Shown: positions 23,614 to 32,958 of the stretch, piece by piece
Layout of the letters: the number at the start of each line of letters is the position of its first letter
Position numbering within the stretch: position 1 is the first letter of the stretch
Assembly (NCBI GenBank): GCA_964343195.1
Contig: CAYFIR010000007.1
Coordinates: forward strand, 76,189 to 140,188
DNA: 64,000 bases
From: CAYVAP01 sp964343195
GTDB taxonomy: Bacteria > Bacteroidota > Bacteroidia > J057
Direction: 5' to 3'
Program-made: the position numbers and the translations under genes
The notes under the pieces: model-generated
What the model was told of the DNA's origin: nothing
The model's database searches: none
Seen by the model: only the letters and a program-made list of their open reading frames with translations

Positions 23614-24050
23614 GAATGCTTCCGGATTCCATTCGAGTACGGTCCGCAACCATGCTCCTGGTGGGGTAAGTTGGGAGTTGGGAGTTTAACGTGGAGATGG
23701 TCAGAAGTTCGCCGTTTTATTAATGGGCAATTACTTCATTCCGCAAAGACACCAAGTACACAAAGTCTGGGTTGAGGTTCATCAGAAGATCGCAAATCAT
23801 GGATTCCGGTTTGTCGGAAGGAAGCCTTTGGGTTCGTTTTTGTCCAGTAGTGCGGTCAGCAACAGTCCTTGCAACAGAAATAGAATGCCCTCAGGGTAGG
23901 GTTAAGGCCCTGTTTTTGCCATGACATGAGAGAATTTCTTACGTCTAAAAGGATGACCTTTTAGTTCGCTTCTGGTATTAAACAGGAGGTTTGTAACTTT
24001 TGGCACAAAAGCTGCCATATTTATTTGACCATTTACCCAAACCACCTCTC
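23614..24050. other. Intergenic region without a gene
   Basis: It holds one copy of the ~73-bp intergenic repeat (23691-23754, ending in CCGCAAAGACACCA) and a weak hairpin CAGGG/CCCTG followed by five Ts (23892-23917). No RNA gene or supported ORF is seen. Confidence 0.6.
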
Positions 24051-25211
24051 ATGTCGCTTCGACTCCCCTTTCTCATTGGATTCCTGCTACCAACTGTCTT
24101 CCTCTCCCTCCTGGGACAGGACGTCTATATTTCCCGCCTCGACCCGGGCAGGCCTCAAATGGCCCAGGACGAACTATATCGCATAGAGCTGTTCAATGAG
24201 TCTGAAAGGGAAATCGACCTGAGTGGGTACCTGATCGTCACCCGCTATAAAGTACTCAGGCTCCCTTCGGGCAGTTCTGTGGCTCCATTTTCCAGCTTAA
24301 AAATTGGCTATAGCACTGACCCACAGCATGTTGACCTTACCATCCAGTCCCTCAATACCCGTAAGTCCAGGGAGGTGACCACTGAGGAGGAAGGAGATTT
24401 TGTGGCCCTTATCACGCCTGAAAATGAGTGGATAGATGGTTTTTACTACAGCCCACATTCCAGGGTGAATTTCCTCCCTACCAATGACCGGATCTCCCTC
24501 GATGGGGGGGATGTTCTGACCATCTCCCTTCCCGACGAAACAGATTATCGCTGGGCGCATTTACCTGGCCGCGCAGATCCTGCCATGGCAATGGTCCATA
24601 TAAATGGTCAATGGAAGCCCAATTCCCGTACACGCAATCTCCTTCAGGCAACCCAATATAGCCGCCTTGGCACCAAATATGTTGATGGAATCGTGACGAT
24701 CAACTGGGTGACTTTCTTTGAGCGGGACTGCTACCGGCACCTGGTTGAACGAAGTACCGATGGGCAGAACTATCGTCAGATTGCCCAGGTTTCTGGCCCG
24801 GTTAACAGCGAAGGCGAATACCAGTACGTCATCTATGACCCGGAAATAGAAAAAGGCAAAGTGTACTACTATCGGGTCTCAAGTGTCGATAAATTCGGGA
24901 ACGAACTGGTTTCTTCCCCTTCCCGACTGCGGGCAGAGGAGCCTAGTGGGGAATTTACCTTTGACATCATTCGGGCAGAGGGGCTTGTACAGCGCTCCTT
25001 TGACGTCCGCTTCTCCTCACGAAGTCAGCAGCAAGTCAGAGTGGCCTTGGTGGATGAGCAGATGCGTGAAATTTCTCAACTCTATTACGGAACGGTAGAG
25101 GCCCAGCGCCAAAATCTCATCAATTACCGCCAGGAACTTAGTGCGGGTAAATACTACCTGATTGTCGCCACTGAAAATCGGCGGTACTTTCGACCAATTG
25201 TGATTCAATAG
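24051..25211 (+). CDS. Secreted lamin-tail-domain protein
   Basis: 386 residues from the ATG at 24051, which opens a signal peptide (LRLPFLIGFLLPTVFLSLLG). Residues about 25-150 form a lamin tail domain (IELFNESEREIDLSGYLI, a typical LTD start). A middle segment (about 215-290) resembles an Fn3-like strand set (HLVERSTDGQNYRQIAQVSG, YYYRVSSVDKFGNE), and the C-terminal ~80 residues (QVRVALVDEQMREI to FRPIVIQ) resemble a short sorting-domain-like beta fold. Probably an exported or surface protein; the C-terminus is not a clear T9SS domain. The following gene starts 24 nt later. Confidence 0.82.
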   Translation: MSLRLPFLIGFLLPTVFLSLLGQDVYISRLDPGRPQMAQDELYRIELFNESEREIDLSGYLIVTRYKVLRLPSGSSVAPFSSLKIGYSTDPQHVDLTIQSLNTRKSREVTTEEEGDFVALITPENEWIDGFYYSPHSRVNFLPTNDRISLDGGDVLTISLPDETDYRWAHLPGRADPAMAMVHINGQWKPNSRTRNLLQATQYSRLGTKYVDGIVTINWVTFFERDCYRHLVERSTDGQNYRQIAQVSGPVNSEGEYQYVIYDPEIEKGKVYYYRVSSVDKFGNELVSSPSRLRAEEPSGEFTFDIIRAEGLVQRSFDVRFSSRSQQQVRVALVDEQMREISQLYYGTVEAQRQNLINYRQELSAGKYYLIVATENRRYFRPIVIQ

Positions 25212-25235
25212 GCGTGAAGTATTATTTTCAGGGAA

Positions 25236-26135
25236 ATGAACCCTATGATTCGTAGCAGAATCGCCCCAACTCCCAGCGGCTTTCTCCATATCGGAAATGC
25301 GTACAACTTTGTGCTTACCTGGATGATCACACGATCAAAGGGCGGCACCTTACGTCTGAGAATAGACGACCTCGATCAGGCCAGAGTCCGGGATGAATAC
25401 CTCAACGATGTGTTCCAGACCCTCGATTGGCTGGGATTGGACTGGGATGAAGGTCCCTCCTCAGTTCAGGCTCACAAGGCAACTTTTTCTCAGGCCTTGC
25501 GACACGAACGTTATCAGGATGTGCTGGAAAAGCTATGGGAGAAAAGTGGGAGGGTGTTCAGTTGTCGTTGTTCCAGAAGAGAAATTCAGGCGAAAAGCCC
25601 TGATGGCGAGTATCCAGGCACCTGCCAGGCATTGGGTATTCCTAAAAATCAACCCCAAACAGCGTGGCGGTTACAGACCCCGCCCAACCACCTCATCACC
25701 TGGGTGGACCATCTCGCCGGGCCATGCTCAGTATCCCTATACCAGGAGATGCGAGATCCTGTGATTCGCAGAAAGGATGGCATCGCAGCCTACCAGATCG
25801 CCTCGCTGACCGATGACCTGGACCATGGGATCAACCTGATCGTCAGAGGAATGGACCTCATGCAGAGTACTGCAGCCCAGCTATACCTGGCAGACTTATT
25901 GGAGGAAACTGGCTTTGCCAAATCCACCTTTTATCACCACCCGCTGACCCTGGACGATCAGGGCGAAAAGCTGTCAAAATCAGCCGGGAGTATCTCTTTG
26001 CGCACCTTTCGGGAGCGCTCCCCTGACCCTGCCATCTTTTATGAGTGGTTTGCACGCCAGATGAACTGGGATACGCCCCCTTTGACCGCGGCAGAGGCGC
26101 TGGAGATCTACCTGGAACGAACACAAAACAGGTAG
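25236..26135 (+). CDS. gluQ: Glutamyl-Q tRNA(Asp) synthetase-like protein
   Basis: 299 residues: the class I catalytic domain of glutamyl-tRNA synthetase without the anticodon-binding domain. HIGH variant HIGN (PSGFLHIGN) and KMSKS variant KLSKS are present. The zinc ligands Cys-x-Cys...Tyr...Cys of GluQRS are visible (FSCRCSR, then EYPGTC). The enzyme attaches Glu to queuosine at position 34 of tRNA-Asp. The frame agrees with the start at 25236; a second ATG three codons later is possible. Confidence 0.9.
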   Translation: MNPMIRSRIAPTPSGFLHIGNAYNFVLTWMITRSKGGTLRLRIDDLDQARVRDEYLNDVFQTLDWLGLDWDEGPSSVQAHKATFSQALRHERYQDVLEKLWEKSGRVFSCRCSRREIQAKSPDGEYPGTCQALGIPKNQPQTAWRLQTPPNHLITWVDHLAGPCSVSLYQEMRDPVIRRKDGIAAYQIASLTDDLDHGINLIVRGMDLMQSTAAQLYLADLLEETGFAKSTFYHHPLTLDDQGEKLSKSAGSISLRTFRERSPDPAIFYEWFARQMNWDTPPLTAAEALEIYLERTQNR

Positions 26136-26196
26136 ATGAATCAGAGGTGTCCGGGTTATTTCGCATTGCGGCTGCGCTGCATTCGCGGGATTCCCG

Positions 26197-26204
26197 TAGC
26201 TTTG
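26197..26204 (+). promoter_or_regulatory. -7 box TAGCTTTG before the M1-like protein
   Basis: Perfect TAnnTTTG, 27 nt before the ATG at 26232. Confidence 0.5.
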
Positions 26205-26231
26205 TAACCTACTGAGGAAGACACCGCCAAT

Positions 26232-27650
26232 ATGACCAGGATTTTTTTACTGCTTGTTGCTCTGCTCCCCATGAAAGGGGCCTGTTTGCTTGTTGCACAG
26301 GATAACTCTGTGAACGTTAGGTTCTCCCACCTCGAAGTACAGTTGGATACGGATCAGAAGCGCATAGCAGGAACCCAAAGTTTGTACCTTTCCCCGGATA
26401 ATTCGGGCACCTCACTGGTGTTTAAGCTACACCCCAACCTTGAGGTCGTACGCCTGAGTATCGATGGCCACCCAACTCCATTTGTCCGGAAGGGAGAATC
26501 GGTGGAAGTTTCTCTGCCAAGAGGCGGGAGAAGAAGAACCGAATCAGAAATCTCAATCTTGTATGCGGGCCCCCTTCCGGCCCCTATTGAGGCATATCCC
26601 AGTGGTCAGATTTCCCTATCAAATGAATGGCTTCCTCCCCATTACTGGTGGCCCACCCTGGCCCAAATGGTGGATAGTATGGCCATCACCCTCATCCAGC
26701 CAGAAGAATCCTACTGGCTGGTAAGCGGAGCACTTATCTCGATGGATCGACGCCCTGGTCGATTTCTTGCAAAAACCTATAGCCTGAATGGACCCGTAAA
26801 TCCCCATGATGTTTATCTGATTCAGGGTCCCTACACACGGTTGGAAGAATCCATCCTAACCCAAAATGGCACCACTTCCCTTCAGTGGGTGCTGCCAGAT
26901 GACGCCAAAACAGAGGCCACGGCTCAACTGGCCATGCAGCAGGAAATGGTTGGCTGGCTGGAAGACGTGCTAGGCCCCTATCCTGCCAATGCACCTGGTC
27001 TTACCCGACTCCAAACCAAAGGGCTAGAAATAGGCTCCCATGAGGAAGCCAGATGGTTCACTGCCTGGGCCAATCAATGGATGGGGAGCACCCTCTTTCC
27101 ATCTGATACCCTTGCCACCCGCATCGTCCGTAGCCTGCAACAGTATCTATACTTCCAGTATGTTTCGCAACTTGATGGGGAACAGGTCGCCCGACAATAC
27201 ATTCAGGATTCCTACCCTCAACCACTGGGAGCAGCCATGTGGTACACCTGGAGCCATACCTATGACAACGGCAACTCTCCAGAAAACTGGATTCCCAATT
27301 TGCTCAGGGACTTCCGGGGCGAATATGTCGATGGAGAGACCCTCATTAAATGGTTGGAGGGGCAGGGATTTGCGGGGCTGGAACCCGCAGCTGTTCAGTA
27401 TCTGCTTTATCAACAGCCTCCCGTTTTGAAATTCCAACTCACCCAGCAAGGCCGCCGATATGGTTTCCGATGCCGCTGGCAGGCGGAAGCAGAAGGATTT
27501 ACTCTCCCCGTTTATGTGTGGGTGAATGATGAGCCCATCAAGGTAGAAGCAGGAACCACATGGGTGGAATGGGAGAGTCGAAGCATAGCAGCCCCCCGAA
27601 TCGAGATAGACCGAACCAGAGGGCTGTATGAGATTGACTTTGACGAATAG
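26232..27650 (+). CDS. Secreted M1-aminopeptidase-like protein lacking the zinc motif
   Basis: 472 residues with a Sec signal (cleavage near LVAQ). Residues about 28-200 look like the N-terminal beta domain of M1 peptidases (FSHLEVQLDTDQKRIAGT, FKLHPNLEVVRLSIDG). At the place where M1 enzymes have HExxHQWxG the sequence is TAWANQWMG (277-285): both zinc His and the catalytic Glu are replaced while the QW-G remainder is kept. No GAMEN motif. The C-terminal part (FRCRWQAEAEGFTLPVYV) also looks like the M1 tail. A catalytically dead M1 relative is the best reading; a binding role is inferred. Confidence 0.75.
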   Translation: MTRIFLLLVALLPMKGACLLVAQDNSVNVRFSHLEVQLDTDQKRIAGTQSLYLSPDNSGTSLVFKLHPNLEVVRLSIDGHPTPFVRKGESVEVSLPRGGRRRTESEISILYAGPLPAPIEAYPSGQISLSNEWLPPHYWWPTLAQMVDSMAITLIQPEESYWLVSGALISMDRRPGRFLAKTYSLNGPVNPHDVYLIQGPYTRLEESILTQNGTTSLQWVLPDDAKTEATAQLAMQQEMVGWLEDVLGPYPANAPGLTRLQTKGLEIGSHEEARWFTAWANQWMGSTLFPSDTLATRIVRSLQQYLYFQYVSQLDGEQVARQYIQDSYPQPLGAAMWYTWSHTYDNGNSPENWIPNLLRDFRGEYVDGETLIKWLEGQGFAGLEPAAVQYLLYQQPPVLKFQLTQQGRRYGFRCRWQAEAEGFTLPVYVWVNDEPIKVEAGTTWVEWESRSIAAPRIEIDRTRGLYEIDFDE

Positions 27651-27652
27651 AT

Positions 27653-27692
27653 CAGAGGTCAGAGGTCAGAGGTCAGAGGTCAGAGGTCAGGT
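27653..27692. repeat. CAGAGGT heptanucleotide tandem repeat
   Basis: Five exact tandem copies of CAGAGGT plus a partial copy, directly after the M1-like gene. Confidence 0.9.
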
Positions 27693-27801
27693 TGATACCA
27701 GCCTTGCCAGATGAAGGTTTCAAATTTCTTCGTCTTTTCTCTGCCCTTTGACAACCCAGGTGTCTGACATCTCGCAGCAAAGCGATCTGACCTCTCGCTT
27801 C

Positions 27802-28905
27802 TCAGTCCCCGTCCCCACTGTCATAGGTAATCGAAATGCCCAGCAGCGATGACATGTCGCTCTTGAAAAATCGGGTGAGTTTCTGCATTTCGGTGTGCAG
27901 GTCGCTGACACGGGCATCCTCATCACGAATCAATTGGGCCAGGTCGGCGTCCGTGGGTATGAGGGCAAAGTGTTCTACCACGCTGCGAATCTGGACTTGA
28001 GTCGCGTCGATTAATTCTGGACCTCCGACAACCGTTACCAGGTATTCGGGGAAACCTATCCCATCGGTAGTACTGCCATACGCCATCCCGTAGTAGGTTT
28101 TCTCTACTGCTTCAAAGTGAACCTGAAGTAGCCGGTAAGACAGTCTGCCGTAATATGCTTCTACCAGATCTGGTTCTGCCTCGATCTGTCCGGGACGAAG
28201 TCCAAGTGGGAGCCCCAGTTTGAAATTCTTTAGCCGTTCAAAGCTCAGTACAAAGCTGTTGTACAGCATGGAGGTAGAGCTTCCGGCGCTGGTTCCGATG
28301 CTGCTGAGGAAGGTCTGACGATAGTCCCCCTCCCATTCCCCAGCAATTCGTTCTGCTTCTTCGGAGACACTTCTCACTACAGCACGCAGGTACCCCAGTC
28401 GGGTAGGGTTCTGAAGTGAACTGAGCACTTCTTCATCAGACTCCTCATCGCCATATAGCAGGTATCCCAACGCAGGCAGCCCTCGGGTATCCCGGTCAAA
28501 ATTATTAAGGGAGCTGTCCCCTGAAGCGATGTAGGACTCCAAAAGAGCGGTATCTACGGGCCAGGTTCCCTGGTTTTCAAAGAGAGTCCCAAAGTTGGTT
28601 TCGGCTGGGCCAAAGTCATAGACCGCCGCGTACTGGAAGGCTGTAAACAGGTCTAAGTATTCCACACGCATGTCCTCCAGGTGAGCCAGACTGGGAGATG
28701 CGCTGAAGGTTGCCAATGCATCGGTCATTTCCCCAGCTTCATCTGCCAAACCTCGCATCGCCGGAATGATCAGATTATCAGCATAGTTCTCGAGCATAGG
28801 CGCTCGATCAAACCCGTCACTGGGGTCGTCCGGCCCTTCCTGATCACATCCCACCAAAGAGAAAAGCATCAGCAGGATCACAAAGAAATTAGCGGTGTTA
28901 TTCAT
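27802..28905 (-). CDS. Imelysin family lipoprotein
   Basis: 367 residues. Lipoprotein signal with lipobox LVGC, then a helical imelysin-like domain; the family landmark is seen as RGLPALGYLLYG. Imelysins are periplasmic or outer-membrane iron-regulated proteins implicated in iron uptake. It follows the DUF4856 lipoprotein gene by 24 nt, a common Bacteroidota pair. The GxHxxE iron motif of some family members is not seen. Confidence 0.9.
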   Translation of the reverse strand: MNNTANFFVILLMLFSLVGCDQEGPDDPSDGFDRAPMLENYADNLIIPAMRGLADEAGEMTDALATFSASPSLAHLEDMRVEYLDLFTAFQYAAVYDFGPAETNFGTLFENQGTWPVDTALLESYIASGDSSLNNFDRDTRGLPALGYLLYGDEESDEEVLSSLQNPTRLGYLRAVVRSVSEEAERIAGEWEGDYRQTFLSSIGTSAGSSTSMLYNSFVLSFERLKNFKLGLPLGLRPGQIEAEPDLVEAYYGRLSYRLLQVHFEAVEKTYYGMAYGSTTDGIGFPEYLVTVVGGPELIDATQVQIRSVVEHFALIPTDADLAQLIRDEDARVSDLHTEMQKLTRFFKSDMSSLLGISITYDSGDGD

Positions 28906-28929
28906 CAGATATCAATTGGATATGACGAC

Positions 28930-30039
28930 CTATCGGCCCTGGGTACTTACCTGATTAATTGCAAATCCTGCAACCTCCGCATCAGTGAAGCCATAGATAT
29001 CCTGGATTTCATCTATCGCAGCCTGTAGGTCAGGCAACTCGCTGAAGCTGTTGGTAACCAGCAGATAGGAGGTGGGAGTTTCTCCAGCAGGAGCATTCAT
29101 CATTACCAGCAAGTCATCGATCTGGTCATCGGTAATGAGGCGGTAATCATCATTGAGGGTGCGCCAGCCGTGTAGAAATCCTACACCCTCACTGTAGCTG
29201 TGGATGGCTCCTGCGATGTCTTCGTCTGAGGGCGAAGAAGATGAAAGAGTTGAAATAGCAGAAGAGAGGTAGTTGATAACTGTGGCGGCGTTGGCCTTTT
29301 CCCAGTTTTCCTGAATGGCCTCCAATGCTTCCTGCATTTCAGGCTGATAGTCAGCACCAGCCTGGGTGGCTGCCTGTAAGAGGATAAATGCATCCTGCAT
29401 ACGGGTGTAGAAACCTGTACCATCAGCGGGATCACGGCGCGCCGCATACTTGGCCATGAAACGATCCGGATTGTTGTGCAGGTCAGCATTGCCACTGTTG
29501 GCGAAGTCGGGATGTGCCCCAAAAATAGCGATCAGCCGATCCGATGTCGTAACGTCTATGGTCCCTCGCATCAGAGAGATTGCATATCGGTACAATACCG
29601 CCCCGTACATCCCTTTTTCAATCATTTGCTGGAGTTCAAGGCCATTTTCATCGAAAAGGTATCCTTCTATAACTCCCCCGTCCCCATTGGGCGCATCCTC
29701 AAATGAATAGGTCTTTCCGGAAGCCGCAGAGACCTCGGGAATCCACTGCTCTATCAATCCCCGATAATAGGTCGAGGAAAGAGAGGAAAGACTGGGACTT
29801 CCATTGTTAAAATCGATGGTGAGCGTAGTAGATGACAGAGGAAAGCCAGGGTCACGGCCTTCTTCCAGGTAGGTAGCCATTTGGCCCAGTTGATTTACCA
29901 CCTCCAGTTCGGTAGCAGCATTAACTGCGAAACTGCTTCCGTCATATTCATCTGGAATGGCCAGGGGATCGGTTCCGAGCTTGCAGCCAGCCAGTCCAAG
30001 TGAAACAAAAAGAATCGCCAGAAATATATTTTGGTTCAT
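28930..30039 (-). CDS. DUF4856 domain-containing lipoprotein
   Basis: 369 residues with a lipobox (LAGC) and a helical DUF4856 domain (YDGSSFAVNAATELEVVNQLGQM near the N-terminus; LIEQWIPEVSAASGK). The family is nearly always beside imelysin genes in Bacteroidota and is thought to serve iron acquisition. First gene of a two-gene operon; a Fur-like inverted repeat lies 11 bp upstream of the start. Confidence 0.9.
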   Translation of the reverse strand: MNQNIFLAILFVSLGLAGCKLGTDPLAIPDEYDGSSFAVNAATELEVVNQLGQMATYLEEGRDPGFPLSSTTLTIDFNNGSPSLSSLSSTYYRGLIEQWIPEVSAASGKTYSFEDAPNGDGGVIEGYLFDENGLELQQMIEKGMYGAVLYRYAISLMRGTIDVTTSDRLIAIFGAHPDFANSGNADLHNNPDRFMAKYAARRDPADGTGFYTRMQDAFILLQAATQAGADYQPEMQEALEAIQENWEKANAATVINYLSSAISTLSSSSPSDEDIAGAIHSYSEGVGFLHGWRTLNDDYRLITDDQIDDLLVMMNAPAGETPTSYLLVTNSFSELPDLQAAIDEIQDIYGFTDAEVAGFAINQVSTQGR

Positions 30040-30049
30040 CAGTATTCTT

Positions 30050-30068
30050 ATTTAGACTAATTCTAATT
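30050..30068. promoter_or_regulatory. Fur-like inverted repeat upstream of DUF4856-imelysin
   Basis: ATTTAGA-CTAAT-TCTAATT: seven-base arms with one mismatch around a 5-bp centre. Position and AT-rich dyad fit an iron-regulator box, given the iron-linked genes behind it. Confidence 0.45.
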
Positions 30069-30252
30069 CACTGCAAAAATGGGGACTCCCTCTCCACCGC
30101 TCAATACCCACAGTTAGGTAAAATCCAGAGCTTGTTACCCAAAATTAGGTAGGTGATTTTTGCGCAAAGTGCTCACATCATCAAACCAATTGCAATGCCC
30201 CCATGTTTAATCCATAGAAGTTCATTTAATCACCCCCCAACCACCATTCATC

Positions 30253-30591
30253 ATGCCTGAAATCATCATCAAAATCCTCGTCAATGCGGTAGCCATTCTG
30301 GCCGGAGCCTACCTTCTCAAGGGCGTCGAAGTCAAAGGGTTTTTAAATGCCGTCATTGCAGCTCTCCTTCTTGCCCTGGCAAATTCTTTTGTGAAGCCAA
30401 TCCTGGTCTTTCTCAGCTTTCCCGTCACCGTCCTGACTCTGGGGCTGTTTCTCCTGGTCATCAATGGAGCCATCATCTGGCTGGTCAGCAGTTTGCTTTC
30501 CGGTTTCAGGGTCAAGGACTTTGGCACCGCCATCATCTTCAGCATCGTCCTATGGGCGATCAACATGGTCCTTTCCTGGATTATTTTCTAG
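30253..30591 (+). CDS. Phage-holin-family small membrane protein (PF04020 type)
   Basis: 112 residues with three to four hydrophobic segments (ILVNAVAILAGAYLLKGVEV at the start, LVINGAIIWLVSSLLSGF in the middle). It matches the DUF360/'phage holin family' 4-TM proteins common in bacterial chromosomes; function unknown, no phage genes nearby. Single gene convergent with gcvH. Confidence 0.88.
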   Translation: MPEIIIKILVNAVAILAGAYLLKGVEVKGFLNAVIAALLLALANSFVKPILVFLSFPVTVLTLGLFLLVINGAIIWLVSSLLSGFRVKDFGTAIIFSIVLWAINMVLSWIIF

Positions 30592-30625
30592 CCTATTTCG
30601 TGGCTAGAGAGTGCTTCAAAAATAC

Positions 30626-30659
30626 AGGCTCCCACTTCCTGGCGAAGAAGCGGGAGCCT
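30626..30659. terminator. Bidirectional terminator hairpin between the holin-type gene and gcvH
   Basis: AGGCTCCC (30626-30633) pairs with GGGAGCCT (30652-30659), with an inner CTTC/GAAG pair. It lies between two convergent genes; T tracts are short. Confidence 0.6.
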
Positions 30660-30687
30660 TAAATATTTGTCCTATACAGAGACAGCT

Positions 30688-31068
30688 CTATGCGTCCACC
30701 TGCTTGGCGTATTCTCCGGCGGTTAACAGGTCAGCCTGAGAAGGATCTTCCTCCAGTTGAACCTTGATCATCCAACCTTTGCCATAAGGATCAGAGTTTA
30801 CCAGTTCCGGTTCGGTTTCCAGTTCCTCATTTACCTTAATGACGGTCCCAGCGACAGGCATGAACAACTCCGAAACGGTCTTAACAGCTTCTACTGACCC
30901 AAAGATCCCATTTCGCTCTACACTTTGGTCAAGAGATTCAATATCCACATAGACTATATCTCCGAGCTCACTTTGAGCAAAATCGGTAATACCAATGGTG
31001 GCAACCTCGCCTTCGATGCGAACCCACTCATGGTCTTTGGTATACAGCAACTCTTCGGGAAAATCCAT
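30688..31068 (-). CDS. gcvH: Glycine cleavage system H protein
   Basis: 126 residues, the usual length. The lipoyl attachment lysine is Lys63 in [17 protein letters not shown]. The protein carries the aminomethyl group of glycine between the P, T and L proteins. The other subunits are not in the window. N-terminal [18 protein letters not shown] is typical. Confidence 0.97.
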   Translation of the reverse strand: MDFPEELLYTKDHEWVRIEGEVATIGITDFAQSELGDIVYVDIESLDQSVERNGIFGSVEAVKTVSELFMPVAGTVIKVNEELETEPELVNSDPYGKGWMIKVQLEEDPSQADLLTAGEYAKQVDA

Positions 31069-31214
31069 TTCTGCGTTTTTAGTGATGTTAGATGTAGTGG
31101 TAAGTCCTGAAAAAGGATGGGCGAAAATACATCATTTAGGAATACGAATGGGAAAGTCCGGCTATTACAATTGGAGCAAAGTTTGATTTTGCCAATTCTC
31201 CTCATCTTCATGGC

Positions 31215-32741
31215 CTAGCCTTCCTCGTAATATCCCCCATAATCCAGGTCGTCATCATCTTCCGGCATATTTAGCATACCGCTCAGGAGGTCCTTAAACT
31301 GGGTACCCCCACCAGCCGAAAGAGAAGCTTTGCCCAGCAGAGAGTATTCCGCCAGACCATGCAGGACAAACTCCATCAACAGGAATCGCTCCAGCTCACT
31401 GACCCGCGGGAACTTGTCTTTCACCATTTGTTCCAGTCCGGGTACACCACGAAGTGCTTCCCGATACTCCTTTTCAGAAGCATCAGATAGCAGATCTACG
31501 GTTTTTCCTCGTCCGAACCACTGGGTGATCTCCCGGTAAATATTGGCCTCAGAATTTCGCTTGAGCCGTTCTGGATTGGGGAAGCGGGCCGAGAATGACT
31601 CCCGAATGGCTTTGTTGATCAGTTTCTGGGCGACAATGGCCGCTCCCTCCTGCTCACCTTCATACACCAGCTCGATTTTTCCCGTAATGCTGGGCACAAT
31701 GCCGATCAGGTCGCCCACCCGGCTGTACCCTTCCTCTTCGCCATTGATGATCATGCGTCGCTCTACCGCAGAATGCAGGTTTTCATAGGCCGTAATGGTC
31801 AATCGGGCCGATACACCGGATTTTTCATCCACGAACTCGCTGTGCCGTGCTTCGATGGCTACCTTTTCTACCAGTTCTGCCACAAGGTCATTGATATGAA
31901 CCTTATCCTTAACCTCCTCGTGTACCCGTGCTTCCTGCTGCGTTATCTGCTTGGAAAGCTCCAGCGACTTGGGATAGTGCGTCAGGATCTGGCTTTCGAT
32001 GCGGTCCTTGAGGGGAGTCACGATGCTACCACGATTGGTGTAGTCCTCGGGATTGGCCGTAAAGACAAACTGTACGTCCAATGGCAGCCGGAGCTGAAAA
32101 CCCCGAATCTGAATATCCCCTTCCTGGAGCATGTTGAACAAAGCCACCTGAATACGGGGCTGGAGGTCCGGAAGCTCGTTGATGACAAAGATCGCGCGAT
32201 GCGACCGAGGAATCAGGCCAAAGTGAATTACCCGTTCGTCGGAATAGGGCAACTTCATGGTCGCCGCCTTGATGGGGTCCACGTCACCGATGAGGTCGGC
32301 GACCGTCACATCAGGAGTGGCGAGTTTCTCCACATACCGATCGTTGCGATGGACCCAGGAAACGGGGGTTTCATCCCCAAACTCAGCTACAATATCCCGC
32401 GCTTTACGAGACAATGGCTGCATCGGGTCATCGTGCATTTCGGAGCCGGCTACGATGGGCATGTATTCATCCAGCAGACCTGTCATCTGCCGGGCAATCC
32501 GGGTCTTGGCCTGTCCACGCAATCCCAGAAGGATCATGTTGTGCTTGGACAGAATGGCACGCTGAAGATCCGGAATTACCGTTTCTTCATAGCCTACTAC
32601 ACCAGGGAAGATATTTTCCCGGGCTTTCATGCGTCGGATCAGGTTTTGCCGCAGTTCTTCTTTAACCGATTTTGGCTGATAACCAGCCTCTTTAAGGGCA
32701 CCAAGGGTGGTGATGTGAGTCAGTTTTGAGGTATCAGGCAT
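31215..32741 (-). CDS. Magnesium-chelatase-like AAA+ ATPase
   Basis: 508 residues. AAA+ module with a P-loop variant LLGLRGQAKTR (about 72) and a Walker B-like IFVINELPDL (Asn-Glu in place of Asp-Glu), followed by LDVQFVFTANPEDYTNRG (sensor 1) and DRIESQI (arginine finger region). It resembles ChlI/MoxR-type ATPases annotated 'magnesium chelatase' in Bacteroidota. A von Willebrand factor A partner would be expected but is not adjacent. Function not known. Confidence 0.87.
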   Translation of the reverse strand: MPDTSKLTHITTLGALKEAGYQPKSVKEELRQNLIRRMKARENIFPGVVGYEETVIPDLQRAILSKHNMILLGLRGQAKTRIARQMTGLLDEYMPIVAGSEMHDDPMQPLSRKARDIVAEFGDETPVSWVHRNDRYVEKLATPDVTVADLIGDVDPIKAATMKLPYSDERVIHFGLIPRSHRAIFVINELPDLQPRIQVALFNMLQEGDIQIRGFQLRLPLDVQFVFTANPEDYTNRGSIVTPLKDRIESQILTHYPKSLELSKQITQQEARVHEEVKDKVHINDLVAELVEKVAIEARHSEFVDEKSGVSARLTITAYENLHSAVERRMIINGEEEGYSRVGDLIGIVPSITGKIELVYEGEQEGAAIVAQKLINKAIRESFSARFPNPERLKRNSEANIYREITQWFGRGKTVDLLSDASEKEYREALRGVPGLEQMVKDKFPRVSELERFLLMEFVLHGLAEYSLLGKASLSAGGGTQFKDLLSGMLNMPEDDDDLDYGGYYEEG

Positions 32742-32958
32742 CTAGATGCGTGAGTTGAAGGTGATATCTTACCGTTCCATAAATTGCACCTCAGTTTTTG
32801 CACTTACAAACCATAGCGCGCAATAAAACCGAGTGGGACGGAAAAATAACTCCCCCCGGCCCTGATTGTTAGCACCAATCGGGAGAAGGGCAGGGTTAAG
32901 TAACAAAGGCCAAATTCTGCCTCCTATATTCCAGTTCCGGGAAATCCTCCTACTTGCC

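Noticed and set aside
30253..30591. Prophage holin marking a prophage
   Set aside because: The family is common in bacterial chromosomes and no other phage gene is nearby.
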